Source: Petasospora fabianii (lineage: Eukaryota; Ascomycota; Saccharomycetes; Phaffomycetales; Wickerhamomycetaceae). From it: a stretch of DNA of 64,000 bases. Position 1 is the first letter of the stretch. Each line of letters opens with the position of its first letter. The DNA lies in contig CP048717.1 of NCBI GenBank assembly GCA_022641835.1, positions 558,001-622,000 of the forward strand, read 5' to 3'. Both the position numbers and the translations under genes were made by a program. Under the pieces are notes generated by a model that saw nothing but the letters and a program-made list of their open reading frames with translations, was not told where the DNA came from and did not search any database. This document shows, piece after piece, positions 60,902-64,000 of the stretch.

Positions 60902-62007
60902 AGATTGTAGATGAATGTATGGGGTTATAAAATTGTGGTTGGTGATCAATGCCTAAGTACTCAAAAGATAAAAGAAAACAAGGTTGGAAACAGCTAATGT
61001 ACAGTGGAAAGTATGTCTGTGAGCGTGAAGTTCTTGATTGCACGTCCTAGACTCAGTAAAGGGAAAGCAGTAGGAAAAGGGCCCTGAAGCACCGGAGCAG
61101 TGAGCTGTGGTATCTCCGATGTGACTTTCGCGTCGGTGTGGCAGATGAGGAGGGACGCGCACAAACAATAGCCAGTAGGGTGTTCTGGTGATGAGTGCAG
61201 TTTTGTCCCCGTGTTAGAGGTAGGACCAACGTATAATGCGGGTAATCGCTGTGGAGCGCTGATGTATAGTGGAGTAGTGTTTGTTTACGTTTTGTTTGTT
61301 TTCACTTTTTTCGCAATTTTCGATTTTCGTCAGGGCGACAGAATTGGTAAGCGCACGCATTGGCGCCATTTTGGCGGAACTTCTTTCGAGATAGGTTCTG
61401 GATAAGGATACCAACATAGACACTATGATCAATTTGCTCGGAAATTCAGCTGCTTTCATCATCAATGGGACATTTGTTTATGAATCGGCCTGTAAATTAA
61501 CAGAATATTCTATCATATAAACAAGCATTTAGCCATTGGTTTGTGGATGCATGGTTGATCTTTGTCGCCTAGGAATCTAATCTGCCACCTAATAGCCATC
61601 TGATAAATAGGCACAAAGAGCCACTCCAAGAACTATGATGTTGCCTTGATAACAGCAAGGAGCTTGAACAAGGAAAAGAGGTGATGAAGGTGCTAGAATC
61701 TGTCCAAAGGGCACCGCGGGCACACGATCTTGCAGATTGCCGATATGCTACTGTCAAGGAAAAGGTCACCGGATGACGAGACCTGCCTCCGCTAGAGACT
61801 GAACACCAGATGTTGAAGAACGGAAGCAGCAAAAATGAAAAGAGTCGTGCTAATATATAGAAGACTTTGCTGTATATTAATGATGATGTTGGCTGCCGCC
61901 GTAAATATGATGATAAAATCTCGACGAAACTTGTTTCCCCAGATACTATACTCATCAAGGACAATACCATAGCGATACAACCGGCGGAGCATCCGGCACA
62001 AGAAACC
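60902..62007. promoter_or_regulatory. 1.1 kb divergent region between DSN1 and the ZIP2-like gene
   Basis: No convincing gene is present. A stop-free stretch in the ZIP2 frame extends upstream to 61861 without an ATG. A URS1-like TGCCGCCGTA lies at 61894-61903. A 146-codon frame on the minus strand (61569-62009) opposes the ZIP2 start and shows no domain. Confidence 0.4.
61894..61903 (+). promoter_or_regulatory. URS1-like site upstream of the ZIP2-like gene
   Basis: TGCCGCCGTA shares the GCCGCCG core with the Ume6 site TAGCCGCCGA (eight of ten bases) and lies 105 bases before the start codon. It is expected for an early meiotic gene and adds support to the ZIP2 call. Confidence 0.45.
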
Positions 62008-64000
62008 ATGGATGTGCCTCAGATATTCAAGGAGGACCTCTCCGGATGGAACTGGACTATTCCTGATTGCCCCAACTTAGCTGTGCTTGAGAAGTTTGAA
62101 GCTGCGTTAGAGCAGCTGCAGCGCATGCTCAAGGAGAACATTGCCATTGACAGACGGGCGGCAAGCTTTTTCCGCATAGCTACGAAACCCATTGGTGTTT
62201 CCCAAGGTACAGCTGCTCATCAGAGAATTAAACTCATGGGTGACTACCTCTTGGATGAAAAGGCGGATAATATTGAGGAAAACGATGTCTATTATCTAGC
62301 TGATGTTGGTGAGATGGCACGCGGTATGCAGTCGTGGGAAGAGAAAGTCATCATGTGGAGCACACCTCAGGAATCAACACTTGTTCCCAAAGACATATTG
62401 AGCTTGTCGAAGGATTTTCCCTTGTTTATTAAGAAATGTGTCAAGTGCATCTACACCGTGCCCTTGCCAGTGCTGTTGAAAGACAACTCACTTCTCTACA
62501 AGTACCGCACCGAGGAGTTACCACTTATTGAGCAGAGTTTTAATCCAGTAACCGTATGGACAGCTGTCGAGATACCGGAAGCTTTACCAGTCAGGAAGTC
62601 CTCTGACCTTCCCCTTCTTGAGGAGCTGCTTTCAGAAGAAGCTGAATTCGAGGCAATTTACCGCAGGTTCGAAGATCCAGAACCCTCGTTGTTGATAGCG
62701 GAAGCACATTACGCGCTCGATATCAGAGAGGTGGAACTTCCCATCTCCTTCTCTGTTGGCTTGACCTACCCTCAATGGGTTTGTTGCCCTCCGTATGTCA
62801 ATCATGAGCTCGTTTCCTCTGTCGAGACGTACTTGTTGGATGAGGAGATCAATAAGGGGGCAGAATTCCGGATTGACGGACCGTTCATGACTGACGAGCC
62901 TACATTCAAAGAGCCACGAACTCCTGTTGAGTACAGCATACCTCAACTTCCAGCTGAGATGAAAGTTAATAGATCTCTTGAAAAGGGTATAAATTATCAT
63001 GCTGAAAATCTTGATGAGGCCCTAATTCTTCATGAAGACATCGGCTTGGATATCCCAGAAGCACATTCAAAGTTGTACCAAAGACCATCACCAATCCTTC
63101 ACAAAGCAGAGCTTTTGATTGGAAGAATCCACGGGTCTCCCGTGACAAGCCGCAAGCATGTAATCACAGAGTCTCCTATACCGCAACATGTCTCACTAAA
63201 TGAGGACTCAATCACACAGCCAACGTTCATGCAAGAAACTACTATACACATTGATCAAAGCAACCAGGCTCTAGCTGAAACATCTAATACGCACAGCACG
63301 GCACTTAATGAGCAAGATACCCTTGCTGCTACCAAGATGTCCACTCAGGCCACAATCACCATTCAAGATGTCTCCACCACCACTTCTCTGAAGCGCTCAA
63401 TAGATGACGATATTGATACATTGATCAGTAAAAGGAAACGGCAGACTTCTGAAAAGAGACACAAGAAACGTCGACCAATACTTGATCTCTTACGTGGCGG
63501 AACCACTACACCTGACTCTACCATTGACCCCGGTGCAGACACAACCACCATCCTCCCTCCCTCAGTTGAGATTTGCAGAACCTTCAACGCGCCCTATAGG
63601 CAGTGCACGCATACCATCGGCTTCAACGCCAGCTTTACCAAACGACTTCAAACCCACCTCAGTAAGCTCTCTCAGATTACGAACCTCAATGTGCTCGAGT
63701 TTGACATGGATGGAGGTGATGTCGAGTTCATAATCTCAGCACAATGTGGAGTCATGATCGTGGACATTTCGCTCTTGGGTCAGTGTGATCCACAGGGAAA
63801 CATGGTACTCCATGACAGGGTCTTGAGGTCTAAGATTGCGTTTGATGAGTTGATTGTATTGGTCCAAATGGGATATATTACAAAGAGGGAGGATATTGCA
63901 GCACTTCAGCTTTCCCTTGGACTTCTTGGTGCCGAGGTAATTGTGGTTCAAAATGATTCTGAAAATCTATCCGATTGGATTTGTGAAATTGCTACGCAGA
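62008..64000 (+). CDS. ZIP2: Meiotic crossover protein, Zip2/SHOC1-like (XPF-like domain), 3' partial
   Basis: The frame runs from ATG 62008 without a stop to the window edge: 664 complete codons, C-terminus missing. Residues 1-380 have no known motif (MDVPQIFKEDLSGWNWTIPD at the start). A disordered Ser/Thr-rich stretch with basic KRKRQ and KRHKKRR clusters follows. The last ~120 residues read as an XPF-nuclease-like fold (LNVLEFDMDGGDVEFIISAQ, GVMIVDISLLGQCD, VLRSKIAFDELIVLVQMGYI). The ERKxxxD nuclease motif is absent, as in Zip2/SHOC1. Zip2 with Spo16 binds recombination intermediates and recruits ZMM proteins. PDE1, its S. cerevisiae neighbour (YGL248W/YGL249W), is in this window, and a URS1-like site lies upstream. 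The name rests on fold, context and motif together. Confidence 0.72.
   Translation, partial: MDVPQIFKEDLSGWNWTIPDCPNLAVLEKFEAALEQLQRMLKENIAIDRRAASFFRIATKPIGVSQGTAAHQRIKLMGDYLLDEKADNIEENDVYYLADVGEMARGMQSWEEKVIMWSTPQESTLVPKDILSLSKDFPLFIKKCVKCIYTVPLPVLLKDNSLLYKYRTEELPLIEQSFNPVTVWTAVEIPEALPVRKSSDLPLLEELLSEEAEFEAIYRRFEDPEPSLLIAEAHYALDIREVELPISFSVGLTYPQWVCCPPYVNHELVSSVETYLLDEEINKGAEFRIDGPFMTDEPTFKEPRTPVEYSIPQLPAEMKVNRSLEKGINYHAENLDEALILHEDIGLDIPEAHSKLYQRPSPILHKAELLIGRIHGSPVTSRKHVITESPIPQHVSLNEDSITQPTFMQETTIHIDQSNQALAETSNTHSTALNEQDTLAATKMSTQATITIQDVSTTTSLKRSIDDDIDTLISKRKRQTSEKRHKKRRPILDLLRGGTTTPDSTIDPGADTTTILPPSVEICRTFNAPYRQCTHTIGFNASFTKRLQTHLSKLSQITNLNVLEFDMDGGDVEFIISAQCGVMIVDISLLGQCDPQGNMVLHDRVLRSKIAFDELIVLVQMGYITKREDIAALQLSLGLLGAEVIVVQNDSENLSDWICEIATQ

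Noticed and set aside
61569-62009. 146-codon minus-strand frame overlapping the ZIP2-like start
   Set aside because: It overlaps a long open coding frame and the upstream region, is Ser/Leu-rich without a domain and has no conserved start.

Overview
This window comes from a budding yeast (Saccharomycotina). It is gene-dense, and nearly every protein has a recognisable yeast or fungal counterpart. Seven short spliceosomal introns can be placed, six in coding sequence and one in a 5' UTR. They use GTATGT/GTAAGT-type donors and TACTAAC-type branch points 10-14 bases before the acceptor. CTG falls at a conserved leucine position in the aldo-keto reductase, so the code looks standard and not that of the CTG-Ser or CTG-Ala yeasts. 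Family or genus cannot be fixed from the sequence. Genes missing from S. cerevisiae (SPF30/SMNDC1, a probable kinesin-6-like motor) and the single-copy gene layout suggest a lineage outside the whole-genome-duplication clade.

Layout. 1-9 kb: RAI1 (5' truncated by the window), SPF30, SNP1 (U1-70K), a small unknown membrane protein, BRR6/BRL1, an aldo-keto reductase, NOT4 and an intron-containing tRNA-Pro. 9-25 kb: SMC4 and ARP6 (divergent), VTC5, a 2.1 kb non-coding stretch with a perfect Pho4-type site, SLU7, GUS1 and an F-box-like protein. 25-32 kb: a 2.1 kb non-coding stretch, a secreted esterase, an unknown protein and a DUF155 protein (RMD8-like). 32-44 kb: RTF1, TAD1, the YGL242C ankyrin protein, KAP114, FIS1 (two introns, 19-nt middle exon), a 1.25 kb gap, ARG5,6 and ARC15. 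44-64 kb: the kinesin-like gene, YRB2, EFM4, an intronless tRNA-Phe, a GRE2-type reductase, PDE1, KGD4, MDM38/LETM1, DUT1, MTC4, TRS20, DSN1, and a long open frame running off the right edge, assigned to ZIP2.

The strongest large-scale signal is gene content shared with S. cerevisiae, recalled from its systematic names. All nine consecutive genes YGL241W-YGL249W and all five of YIL061C-YIL065C lie in these 64 kb. So do the pairs or groups YBR252/254/255, YER068/069, YLR085/086, YDR088/089 and YFR048/049. RTF1-TAD1-YGL242C-KAP114 keep order and orientation, whereas other neighbours are dispersed up to 34 kb apart. This fits local shuffling inside an old linkage block.

The genes are mostly housekeeping: transcription and mRNA decay (NOT4, RTF1, RAI1, ARP6), splicing (SNP1, SPF30, SLU7), nuclear transport (KAP114, YRB2, BRR6), chromosome segregation and meiosis (SMC4, DSN1, ZIP2) and mitochondria (FIS1, MDM38, KGD4, ARG5,6). 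Visible regulatory signals include three MCB boxes before DUT1, a CCCACGTGGG site before VTC5, URS1-like sites before ZIP2 and the F-box gene, and a recurring CGCGAA/CGCGCG element in many promoters. I found no intact transposon, LTR element, CRISPR array or virus-like gene.
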